Positions 50,009 through 56,781 of a stretch of DNA of 64,000 bases are shown one piece after another. A program made the translations under genes and the position numbers. A model generated the notes under the pieces. That model made no database searches. It had not been told where the DNA came from and worked only from the letters and a program-made list of their open reading frames with translations. Numbering within the stretch: position 1 is the first letter of the stretch; every line of letters begins with the position of its first letter. The stretch is from Clostridia bacterium (lineage in GTDB: Bacteria > Bacillota > Clostridia > Christensenellales > Borkfalkiaceae): NCBI GenBank assembly GCA_017398825.1, contig JAFQEV010000012.1:16186-80185 (forward strand), read 5' to 3'.

Positions 50009-50016
50009 ATTAATTT

Positions 50017-50048
50017 AAGCGGTTGCAGATAAATGCAACCGCTTTTAC
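50017..50048 (+). terminator. Terminator of the two-component operon
   Basis: AAGCGGTTGCA (50017-50027), loop GATAAA, TGCAACCGCTT (50034-50044), then TTAC. Confidence 0.82.
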
Positions 50049-50160
50049 ATTTCTTTTACAAACACTTTACTTTTCAAAAACACAAACTTAGCCTTTTAGA
50101 AACAACACGCTCGTATAATAGGAGTAAATATAAAACGGCAAAAGCCAAAGGAGTAAAGAT

Positions 50161-50502
50161 ATGAAATCACAAGAAACAATTATTAAAAACATTAAAAGTA
50201 GATATTTACCCAAAGAAACCGTTGACTTTGACAAGCTTAAACAGCTCGATAAAAGCGTAAAGCGCCCGGCACAAATTTTTGGCTACGTTCACGGCTCTAT
50301 CGCATCTCTTATCTTAGGCGTTGGAATGTGTATGGCAATGGAAGTTATTAGCGGTGGTATGGTGCTTGGCATCGGTGTAGGCTTAATCGGAATACTCCTC
50401 GTTTCCACCACTTACGCAATGCACAAGGCAATTTTAAATAAAAGAAAGAATAAATACTCCGAAGAAATTTTAAAGCTTTCGGACAGTATTTTAAATAAAT
50501 AA
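50161..50502 (+). CDS. Small two-helix membrane protein (paralogue 2)
   Basis: A 113-residue protein with the same plan as the one at 49628: IKSRYLPKET, LKQLDKSVK, two helices (GSIASLILGVGMCMAMEVIS; LGIGVGLIGILLVSTTYAMH), then KYSEEILKLSDSIL. GGAGTAAAG precedes the ATG. It has its own -10 box (TATAAT 50114-50119). It probably belongs to the regulon of the upstream two-component system. Confidence 0.7.
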   Translation: MKSQETIIKNIKSRYLPKETVDFDKLKQLDKSVKRPAQIFGYVHGSIASLILGVGMCMAMEVISGGMVLGIGVGLIGILLVSTTYAMHKAILNKRKNKYSEEILKLSDSILNK

Positions 50503-50551
50503 GTCTCTGTCGAAATTTACGACTGAGCAATAAATAAGGAGATAAAATATT

Positions 50552-50863
50552 ATGGGCATCAAAAACTTTTTCAAAAACGCATTTTCCGATATGAAGAAAA
50601 GTGCAAAAGCTCAACACGAGGTAGACAAGGCAAACTTCGAGGCAACAAAGGCTGAGGCAAAGGCAAACTTTGAGGAAAACAAATTCCACAACTCTCTCGC
50701 TCGCGCAAAAGCGCAAGGCAAAAAGAGCTGGGACGACGCTCATTTAAGCCCTGCTGAAAGGCAAGCCAAGATGCAAGCTGAGCGCGAAGAGCAAATCGCG
50801 AGCGCAAAGGAAAGAACGGATATTGCAAACGCTCGCTACGAACAAGCAAAAAAGAAAGACTAA
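50552..50863 (+). CDS. Small coiled-coil, Lys/Ala/Glu-rich protein
   Basis: A 103-residue soluble protein that is almost wholly helical and charged: IKNFFKNAFSDMKKSAKAQH, then repeats of A-K-A-E and a coiled coil to the end (AEREEQIASAKERTDIANAR). An amphipathic N-terminal helix could bind membrane, as in PspA-like proteins, but there is no clear homology. AAGGAG is upstream. It follows the small membrane protein gene by 49 nt and is likely co-transcribed. Confidence 0.65.
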   Translation: MGIKNFFKNAFSDMKKSAKAQHEVDKANFEATKAEAKANFEENKFHNSLARAKAQGKKSWDDAHLSPAERQAKMQAEREEQIASAKERTDIANARYEQAKKKD

Positions 50864-50871
50864 AAATTAAA

Positions 50872-50902
50872 CGGATAGGCATTTCGCCTATCCGCTTTTT
50901 TA
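50872..50902. terminator. Bidirectional terminator
   Basis: CGGATAGGC (50872-50880), loop ATTTC, GCCTATCCG (50886-50894), then CTTTTTTATT. It lies between convergent genes. Confidence 0.85.
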
Positions 50903-51892
50903 TTATTTTTCGGGTTTTTCTTCGGTTTCGGAAGTAGTTTGTTCTTTAGCGTCTCCCGCTTTGTTTTTACGGTTTTTAATTTTAGTAATTACGTTTACAA
51001 ATAACACCTTTGCCTTGCCATAGTAAACTTTCATGTCTTCTTTAAAATTCTTGTGGTCGAATATCATGCATATTCCGAAAGTAAGTGGAGTTAAAATGAT
51101 AAACACGGGGAAAATCATCCAGAACCACGGCCAGTACTTTTCTTGACCGGCATAAGGACCAACGGGTACAGTCTTGAAAAAGTCGGGGCAGAAAATTGCA
51201 AATATCTTTCCGATTGTGTCGGGAAGATCAGGACCGTAGATGTAGGAGCTGTTTTTCCAGTTAACGTCGTTGAACGCCTCCCAGTAATCGGTATGTATCA
51301 CGTGGTCAAAGCCCTGAGCGCCTCTTATGGGGATAAAGCCGAGCTCGGCTTGGAAGAACTGATTGAGTATGATAAAGAGCATTAAAAGCAAAATGCCAAT
51401 GGGAGCGCACAAAATGCGTTTCCAAGAAAGCGTGTGTTGCTTTAAAAGCACCATAAGTAGAGGAACTGCTATTATCATCCAATGGTGATAGTAAAACCTT
51501 ATAACGTCTAAAATCTCGCCTATTTGATCTTCTTTTGCCAAGGGTTCTTGCGGGTAAAAGAGGGCAACAAGACCGCTCAAAACGCCTATGTAGAACATGT
51601 ATTCCTTAGCTTTTTTGCTTTTCATAAGGTAGATAAACGGGAAAAGCGCGATGTTAGCACCGCAAATGTTAACGAACCAAGAATCTCTAAGCATTCTCGA
51701 CTCGTCCACCGAATACGGCGGAATAAATACCTTTAAAAAGTGAAGAATAAGCCCAAACGCCAAAAACGAAAAGAGCACGATTTTTTGAGTGATAGGTTTT
51801 TTCTTTCTTAAGCCGAAATAAAGCCCGACTATTGCGCCTGCAGAAAGTATTAGCCAAAAAAAGTACCAAAGGTTAAACATCTTAATAACCAT
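50903..51892 (-). CDS. YwaF/TMEM164-like membrane protein
   Basis: A 329-residue protein with about seven to eight helices. LHFLKVFIPPYSVDESRMLR, the repeated small-residue helix VNICGANIALFPFIYLMK, FYYHHWMIIAVPLLMVLLK (His pair in a helix) and LNQFFQAELGFIPIRGAQGF resemble the YwaF/TMEM164 family, thought to be membrane acyltransferases. The C-terminal tail is charged. GGAGG lies 8 nt before the ATG. Promoter on the minus strand: TTGCTT (51992-51987), 17 bp, TATAAT (51969-51964). Confidence 0.72.
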   Translation of the reverse strand: MVIKMFNLWYFFWLILSAGAIVGLYFGLRKKKPITQKIVLFSFLAFGLILHFLKVFIPPYSVDESRMLRDSWFVNICGANIALFPFIYLMKSKKAKEYMFYIGVLSGLVALFYPQEPLAKEDQIGEILDVIRFYYHHWMIIAVPLLMVLLKQHTLSWKRILCAPIGILLLMLFIILNQFFQAELGFIPIRGAQGFDHVIHTDYWEAFNDVNWKNSSYIYGPDLPDTIGKIFAIFCPDFFKTVPVGPYAGQEKYWPWFWMIFPVFIILTPLTFGICMIFDHKNFKEDMKVYYGKAKVLFVNVITKIKNRKNKAGDAKEQTTSETEEKPEK

Positions 51893-51963
51893 TATTTTAG
51901 CCTCCCAAGTAGAATGAAAATAAAAGGTGCTTAATACTTGCGATTTTCACACAGTTTTCACAC

Positions 51964-51992
51964 ATTATATCACACTTAGAGTTATTAAGCAA
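51964..51992 (-). promoter_or_regulatory. Promoter of the YwaF-like gene
   Basis: TTGCTT (51992-51987), 17 bp, TATAAT (51969-51964), giving a leader of about 65 nt. Confidence 0.7.
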
Positions 51993-52063
51993 GTGTTTAT
52001 TACTTTTAGAAAAAACTTTCACAATTATTAAAAAGCTTGATACTTTTTAAAGTAATATTAATA

Positions 52064-52090
52064 AGGATAGCGATTGCGCTATCCTTTTTT
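52064..52090. terminator. Hairpin next to cassette A
   Basis: AAGGATAGC, loop GATT, GCGCTATCCTT followed by a T-run on the plus strand. On the minus strand it follows cassette A but has no T-run. Confidence 0.55.
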
Positions 52091-52093
52091 TGT

Positions 52094-52211
52094 GGTGAGC
52101 CAATAGATGCGTAAAACGAATAATTTTACAAAACAACAAAACTCTCAAACTACATGACAAACGACGACCAAATTGACGTTGTTTTAGAGACTTACAAACT
52201 CACAAAACTCA
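52094..52211 (-). CRISPR. Solitary CRISPR-like cassette A (one 30-bp spacer)
   Basis: Plus-strand layout: left module 52094-52150 (GGTGAGCCAATAG, GTAAAACGAATAATTTTAC, then the end of the array repeat, ACAACAAAACTCTCAAAC), a unique 30-bp spacer 52151-52180, then a half-degenerate repeat (GTTTTAGAGACTTACAAACT at 52181, then CACAAAACTCA). Read on the minus strand, as the array is, the repeat after the spacer keeps its first 22 bases, the tracrRNA-pairing half, with one A-to-G change that still pairs as G-U. The rest is replaced by a small hairpin (GTAAAA/TTTTAC). It lies directly after the 91-residue gene and overlaps its 3' end. Confidence 0.75.
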
Positions 52212-52459
52212 TACCGCTTTATATTTTGAAATTCGGTTTGTTTGGACGCCCAAGTAGAAATAGGAATAATCCCTAGTTTTCCCTCATTATTGATAGAAAA
52301 GTGGGTAAATTTTATCGGTTCACGAAAATTAATTTTTGTTCCACTTAACCAAACACACCCTAAATCTTTCGCCCATTTAAGAAATTTTTCGCAATCGCTT
52401 GGCTGTACTTCAAACCAAACAACGCTTTCCTGCCCACACACGTCTTTAAAATTTTGCAT
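52184..52459 (-). CDS. Small orphan protein under S-box control (91 aa)
   Basis: A 91-residue soluble protein: QNFKDVCGQESVVWFEVQPS, then CEKFLKWAKDLGCVWLSGTK, and INNEGKLGIIPIST. No family recognised. AGGAGG lies 9 nt before the ATG. An S-box riboswitch and terminator precede it, so expression should rise when S-adenosylmethionine is low. Its last residues (CEFVSL and the stop) are encoded by CRISPR-like repeat sequence of cassette A, which suggests the 3' end was replaced or is overlapped by that cassette. Confidence 0.65.
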   Translation of the reverse strand: MQNFKDVCGQESVVWFEVQPSDCEKFLKWAKDLGCVWLSGTKINFREPIKFTHFSINNEGKLGIIPISTWASKQTEFQNIKRYEFCEFVSL

Positions 52460-52523
52460 AATAAAAGCCTCCTAAAGTGTTTCATAGGCTATGGCATAGC
52501 CTTTCATAAAGAGGCAAAAAGAA

Positions 52524-52544
52524 AAACCCATCGTTGATGGGTTT
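52524..52544 (-). terminator. Riboswitch-controlled terminator
   Basis: On the minus strand AAACCCATC, loop AAC, GATGGGTTT, then TTCTTTTT. The upstream GATGGG in the aptamer's 3' part could pair with CCCATC and form the antiterminator. Confidence 0.8.
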
Positions 52545-52550
52545 ATTACT

Positions 52551-52645
52551 ATAAAGAAATCTTCCCATCATTCAGCCTTTAGCACCTTACCTTAAGGTAG
52601 GTTGCTGTGCGGTCAAAGGGGCTGTCCCTAACGCACTCTTTATGG
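52551..52645 (-). promoter_or_regulatory. SAM-I (S-box) riboswitch
   Basis: The minus strand carries the S-box core: P1 ATAAAGA/TCTTTAT; GTGCG (pairing CGCAC) with TTAGGGACAGCCCC, TTTGACCGCACAGCAACC, a short hairpin ACCTTAAGGT, then AGGTGCTAAAGGC and GATGGGAAGA. Promoter TTGACT (52683-52678), 18 bp, TATAAT (52659-52654) lies upstream. A terminator follows, so SAM should shut off the downstream gene. Confidence 0.85.
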
Positions 52646-52653
52646 ATACTAAT

Positions 52654-52683
52654 ATTATACACGAACATATAAAGTAAAGTCAA
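52654..52683 (-). promoter_or_regulatory. Promoter of the S-box transcript
   Basis: TTGACT (52683-52678), 18-bp spacer, TATAAT (52659-52654). The start site falls just before the aptamer. Confidence 0.75.
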
Positions 52684-52759
52684 GCGTTTACAAGCACCGA
52701 ACTTTCGTTCTCTCTCGCATAGATAGATAAAACGAACAAATTGTGTTCTTTTTTATCCC

Positions 52760-53596
52760 TTATTTTTTTTCACTTTTATCTTTCTTCAATTTTTTTTCAT
52801 ATTTTGCTAAACTTTTCACCTTAATGTACCATTTTTTTCGTTCTTCCTGTTGCGAAGAAAAGTTCTCTTTTAGTTTGCACACATTCTCTTCGTTTATAAC
52901 AAATAAAAGATGATTTAATTTTTCTACGTATATATATATTAAATCTATAAATTTTTCATACTTTTTTATTGCATCCTTTGCAAAGACAGTCGCTTCTTCT
53001 TTTTTATATTCTAACTCTTTACTCATAATTTTCTTATAATACGCTTTCATCTCATTAATAGAGAGATAAAATAAAATCAACGCATCATATACCTCTTTAT
53101 GATGATTGTTAAATATTGTACTATTTCTTAAAAATATTAAGAAATGCACTATATCGCTGTCAAAATCATCCACTAATAACTCGTAGTCATAAAAACATTC
53201 TACTTCCAGATTTTTTAAAAATATTGTCTCTAATTTGTGAGGCTGATATTTTTTTATAATATCATCGTGTTCTTTCAGCTGATTTAAGAACCTCTCACAC
53301 ACATTAGCATAACTATTTTTCCATGCCAAATCTTTTTGTTCTTGCACAAATTTCTCATTTTCTTTCTGATATTTATGGCTTTGTACGTATGCTATAATCC
53401 CTATTGACAATGTAGCTATTCCACTTATCCACCCACTAATTACAGTAAAAAGATTTGCATATTGATTGTTAAATTTATAAGCGAAACAAATATTAACTGC
53501 AATACTTACAGCAACAATTATACCAATACTCACACACGTCAGAATTGAAAACAACGATTTATGGATTTTCTTTCGTTTTTTGCTTTGTTTTTTCAC
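52760..53596 (-). CDS. Uncharacterised membrane-anchored coiled-coil protein
   Basis: A 278-residue protein, AT-rich, starting with GTG. A basic N-terminus (KKQSKKRKKIHK), two membrane helices (LTCVSIGIIVAVSIAVNICF; ISGWISGIATLSIGIIAYVQ), then a long cytoplasmic helical domain (HKYQKENEKFVQEQKDLAW and onward) with a Lys-rich end. No family recognised, though two helices plus a helical domain beside a CRISPR locus is a plan often seen in phage-defence membrane proteins (weak inference). A run of eight G lies in its ribosome site. Confidence 0.6.
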   Translation of the reverse strand: MKKQSKKRKKIHKSLFSILTCVSIGIIVAVSIAVNICFAYKFNNQYANLFTVISGWISGIATLSIGIIAYVQSHKYQKENEKFVQEQKDLAWKNSYANVCERFLNQLKEHDDIIKKYQPHKLETIFLKNLEVECFYDYELLVDDFDSDIVHFLIFLRNSTIFNNHHKEVYDALILFYLSINEMKAYYKKIMSKELEYKKEEATVFAKDAIKKYEKFIDLIYIYVEKLNHLLFVINEENVCKLKENFSSQQEERKKWYIKVKSLAKYEKKLKKDKSEKK

Positions 53597-53924
53597 CTCT
53601 CCCCCCCCTTATAATTTTCCAAACTATTTTCATAAAAAGTTTTGCCCTTCTCCACAATTCCGTTCAACTGCACGCCATGCGCCATATTTCGAAGTGCATC
53701 TAAAATTTTATAACGCCAATAGAATGCGATATTTCGAAGAATATCTCATATTTTTACCGTCTTTCTAGTGGGAAAACTATTCATCATACAAGAGATATAT
53801 TTCTCCCAAGCCGATAATACGCGCTTTTGTTTATAAAGAGGCATATGACAAGCGACCTCATCACACTGCGATTGATTAAAAATCAATCATCTTCTCTAAC
53901 ATAACTTTAAAATTTGCCTTATAC
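53597..53924. other. Intergenic segment beyond the leader-distal end of the array
   Basis: No convincing gene. It holds the C8 tract (53601-53608), two copies of ATATTTCGAAG (near 53690 and 53731), and a perfect inverted repeat GATTGATT-AAA-AATCAATC (53871-53889) that may end the pre-crRNA transcript read on the minus strand. Confidence 0.4.
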
Positions 53925-54818
53925 GTTTTAGAGACTTACAAAATAACAAAACTCTCAAACTTAAACATCGTACGACATCCACCGGCAGTGGTTTTAGAGA
54001 CTTACAAAATAACAAAACTCTCAAACGTAATTTACGGTGCTCCGGGCGCTGGTAAAGTTTTAGGGACTTGCAAAATAACAAAACTCTCAAACGGCGGTTG
54101 GTGAAAAACAATTCACTAAAATGTTTTAGAGACTTACAAAATAACAAAACTCTCAAACTAGTTAGTATAGCCCACTTTTATCTCACTTGTTTTAGAGACT
54201 TACAAAATAACAAAACTCTCAAACGCGCCCTTTAAACGCCTTGAACGGTGCGCCGTTTTAGAGACTTACAAAATAACAAAACTCTCAAACACACGATTAA
54301 CTTCAAACATATTCGTAGGAGTTTTAGAGACTTACAAAATAACAAAACTCTCAAACCCTTTTCGCCGGCTCTGTGTTTGGTGGTAAGTTTTAGAGACTTA
54401 CAAAATAACAAAACTCTCAAACAAACTTTCGGCAATTTAGATTATTTTATATGTTTTAGAGACTTACAAAATAACAAAACTCTCAAACGATATTATAGGC
54501 AATTATAACCACATAAAAGTTTTAGAGACTTACAAAATAACAAAACTCTCAAACCAAGAAAGGATGAGCAATACTGCGCATCAAGTTTTAGAGACTTACA
54601 AAATAACAAAACTCTCAAACATAATTTTTTGCTCCTATATTTTATTTTTTGTTTTAGAGACTTACAAAATAACAAAACTCTCAAACTTTTAAAGTCGTTT
54701 TCTTCTTTAACAAGTTGTTTTAGAGACTTACAAAATAACAAAACTCTCAAACATGTTTGTACAAACAATGCATTTTTAGTTCGTTTTAGAGACTTACAAA
54801 ATAACAAAACTCTCAAAC
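53925..54818 (-). CRISPR. Type II-A CRISPR array, 14 repeats and 13 spacers
   Basis: Fourteen 36-bp repeats (53925-53960, then every 66 bp to 54783-54818) with 13 spacers, every one exactly 30 bp. On the plus strand the repeat starts GTTTTAGAGACTTACAAAAT and ends AACAAAACTCTCAAAC. crRNAs are read from the minus strand, where the repeat starts GTTTGAGAGTTTTG: that half pairs with the tracrRNA, and the leader with its ATTTGAG anchor lies at the 54819 end. The third repeat (54057-54092) has two A-to-G changes; the others look identical. The spacer at 54027-54056, on the plus strand, reads as a Walker A coding stretch (VIYGAPGAGK). Confidence 0.97.
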
Positions 54819-54890
54819 CTCAAATACTTAGGTGTGAAAGCACGCATTAACGGTGCGGTTATTTCGATAAGTATAAATATTTTAACATTA
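54819..54890 (-). promoter_or_regulatory. CRISPR leader with ATTTGAG anchor
   Basis: The minus strand ends with ATTTGAG (54825-54819) directly at the first repeat. This is the leader-anchoring sequence that guides spacer insertion in type II-A systems. A small inverted repeat (GCAC...GTGC) lies within, and AT-rich promoter-like sequence joins csn2. Confidence 0.85.
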
Positions 54891-55586
54891 TTAAGTAAAA
54901 TTTTCAACAATTTCACATAAGTCATCGGTGATAATTATAGCCCTTTCATTTGATAACAAGCTCCTAATTTTAGAACTTTCTAACAACAATAACCCCACTT
55001 TAACTAAATTGCAATGATAATACAGTTTTTTTAGTTCTTCATCGGAAAGAACACTTTTTAAGTTTATGAAAACCATCATTTTGCAGTTTTTAAGTTGAGT
55101 AATAACGTTTATATACACAACGATTTTTTCAAGCAAACTTTCGTAGTTTTCTTCAAACTTGACAGATGAAATCTTCAAAACGTCTGCGACTTGAAGCTCG
55201 TTAAAAACCAAATTTAAATCTGCCCTGAAAAAAAGATCATACAAAAAATTAGAGACCCTACTATTTAATTCATTAAAAAGACGTTCGTTTCCTGTTGTAA
55301 CGCTAATTTTCTCTAGTTTTTTATGCAATAAATTGATGACCCTTTTGTCATTTATCTCTAAATTAAAAAAATCACATACTAAATCTCCAACTTTTTCAAA
55401 CGCAACTATTTGATCGTTCATGGAAAAACAAAACTCCCCACTCCTTCCTTCGAGTTGATTTTTTATGTCCATTGCGAATTTATAGAACTGCAATGGATTT
55501 TCAACTCTCAAAATTGAAACGACTTCATTATTGACAGTAATTGTTTCTTCTAAATGTGGATGAGAAATAGAAATTTCTTCGTTCAT
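54891..55586 (-). CDS. csn2: CRISPR adaptation protein Csn2
   Basis: A 231-residue Csn2-type protein, a toroidal tetramer that binds DNA ends during spacer acquisition. The sequence is a diverged Csn2 (NEEISISHPHLEETITVNNE, LRVENPLQFYKFAMDIKNQL, KMMVFINLKSVLSDEELKKL, RAIIITDDLCEIVENF). Size, position after cas2 and next to the leader, and the type II-A gene order support the call. Its start overlaps the cas2 stop by one base. Confidence 0.88.
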   Translation of the reverse strand: MNEEISISHPHLEETITVNNEVVSILRVENPLQFYKFAMDIKNQLEGRSGEFCFSMNDQIVAFEKVGDLVCDFFNLEINDKRVINLLHKKLEKISVTTGNERLFNELNSRVSNFLYDLFFRADLNLVFNELQVADVLKISSVKFEENYESLLEKIVVYINVITQLKNCKMMVFINLKSVLSDEELKKLYYHCNLVKVGLLLLESSKIRSLLSNERAIIITDDLCEIVENFT

Positions 55587-55906
55587 TAAATTTCAACCAA
55601 CCTTGACGTAGAATCTAAAAAAGTTTGTTGCTCATCTCCTACTAAATACTCTATTTTAGAATATTGATTTTCGGTTATCTCAAGCAATTCAACCGTGCCA
55701 GATGAAGGCAGGTTTTTTGCAACTTTTTCTTTAACTAATGCACTGGTCACATTGTTAATAACTAATTTAGTATAAACCGATTTTTGCATCATAATAAAAC
55801 CATTTTTGACAAGGAATTTATGGAATTTAGAATATTCCCTACGGTCTTTATCCGACATCATAGGCAAATCGAAAAATACTATTAACCTCATAAACTTATA
55901 ATTCAT
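55586..55906 (-). CDS. cas2: CRISPR-associated endonuclease Cas2
   Basis: A 106-residue Cas2: ferredoxin-like fold with MRLIVFFDLPMMSDKDRREY (conserved Asp after the first strand), FLVKNGFIMMQKSVYTKLV, and EITENQYSKIEYLVG. It forms the Cas1-Cas2 integrase core. It overlaps cas1 by 11 nt and csn2 by 1 nt. Confidence 0.95.
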   Translation of the reverse strand: MNYKFMRLIVFFDLPMMSDKDRREYSKFHKFLVKNGFIMMQKSVYTKLVINNVTSALVKEKVAKNLPSSGTVELLEITENQYSKIEYLVGDEQQTFLDSTSRLVEI

Positions 55907-56780
55907 TTTTTACAACTGTTTTTTCTGGGAAAATTATTAAATTTTTATCTTCTTTTTCTAATGCAGTAAAACAACTCCTAACGTAAGTTTTGATAGCAAT
56001 GTCTAGCGTTGTAGTTTTACCATTAATATTCGTTTCAAAGTTTAGAACGTTTGCCATTATCTTTTTAAAATTTTTATCATTATATTCAACTAGGCATGCT
56101 AATTCATCAACGATAACCCGCAAAGGCTCCATTAAATCACACGCCAAATTGAATTCATTAAATTCGTTATTGTGCCAAATGCCAAGTTGAGTTAAATATC
56201 CACTTGCAACAATTTCTCGATTAAATGCTGAAAGTATCACACTATAACCATAATTTAAACAAGAATTTAAAAACCCATCGTCTTTTCTTGACGCCGATTT
56301 CCCTAAAATACAATTAAAATATACTTTTGCAGAATGTCCCTCTCTATTTGTTCGATCGTTATACTCTACTTCACTAGCATAACCAAGTAGCATTTTAGCC
56401 TGTTCTTCAAAACCGCGCTTAAATAAATACTCACTCTGTCTTAATATTTTTTGCTTGATAATTTCACTCCAAATATTACCCTTTGCAAAAACAGTCCATT
56501 CTATTTGCCTTTTTATCTTTTTTGAAGAATTATACGAAGTATAATAAGGCAACAGCTCAGCGGAAGGATTACATTTTTCATCACAAAACATTACCTTAAC
56601 GTTGTTTTTTATAAGCTCGTTTAACAAAGCGGCGGTTAGTGAAACCGCCGTGCTTTGTATAATCAAGGTGCTAATTTCGTTTATAAAAATTTTCTTTTCG
56701 CTTTCGCCACGCACTATAAGTGCGTTTAATCTTACCTCGAGCTTTGCTCGAGATTTTATAACAACCGTTCTAAACGACAT
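55896..56780 (-). CDS. cas1: CRISPR-associated endonuclease Cas1 (type II)
   Basis: A 294-residue Cas1. It begins SFRTVVIKSRAKLEVRLNAL. The metal-binding residues lie in DRTNREGHSAKVYFN (Glu), GIWHNNEFNEFNLACDLMEP (His and Glu/Asp). It inserts spacers together with Cas2, Csn2 and Cas9. It starts 2 nt after the cas9 stop. Confidence 0.96.
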   Translation of the reverse strand: MSFRTVVIKSRAKLEVRLNALIVRGESEKKIFINEISTLIIQSTAVSLTAALLNELIKNNVKVMFCDEKCNPSAELLPYYTSYNSSKKIKRQIEWTVFAKGNIWSEIIKQKILRQSEYLFKRGFEEQAKMLLGYASEVEYNDRTNREGHSAKVYFNCILGKSASRKDDGFLNSCLNYGYSVILSAFNREIVASGYLTQLGIWHNNEFNEFNLACDLMEPLRVIVDELACLVEYNDKNFKKIMANVLNFETNINGKTTTLDIAIKTYVRSCFTALEKEDKNLIIFPEKTVVKNEL

Positions 56781-56781
56781 A

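Noticed and set aside
53580..53768. A 62-codon plus-strand frame between the membrane protein gene and the array
   Set aside because: No ribosome site, and it overlaps the start of the opposite gene.
53896..54850. Several open frames of 60-110 codons across the CRISPR array on both strands
   Set aside because: They are translations of the 36-bp repeat (LRVLLFCKSLK repeated) and not genes.
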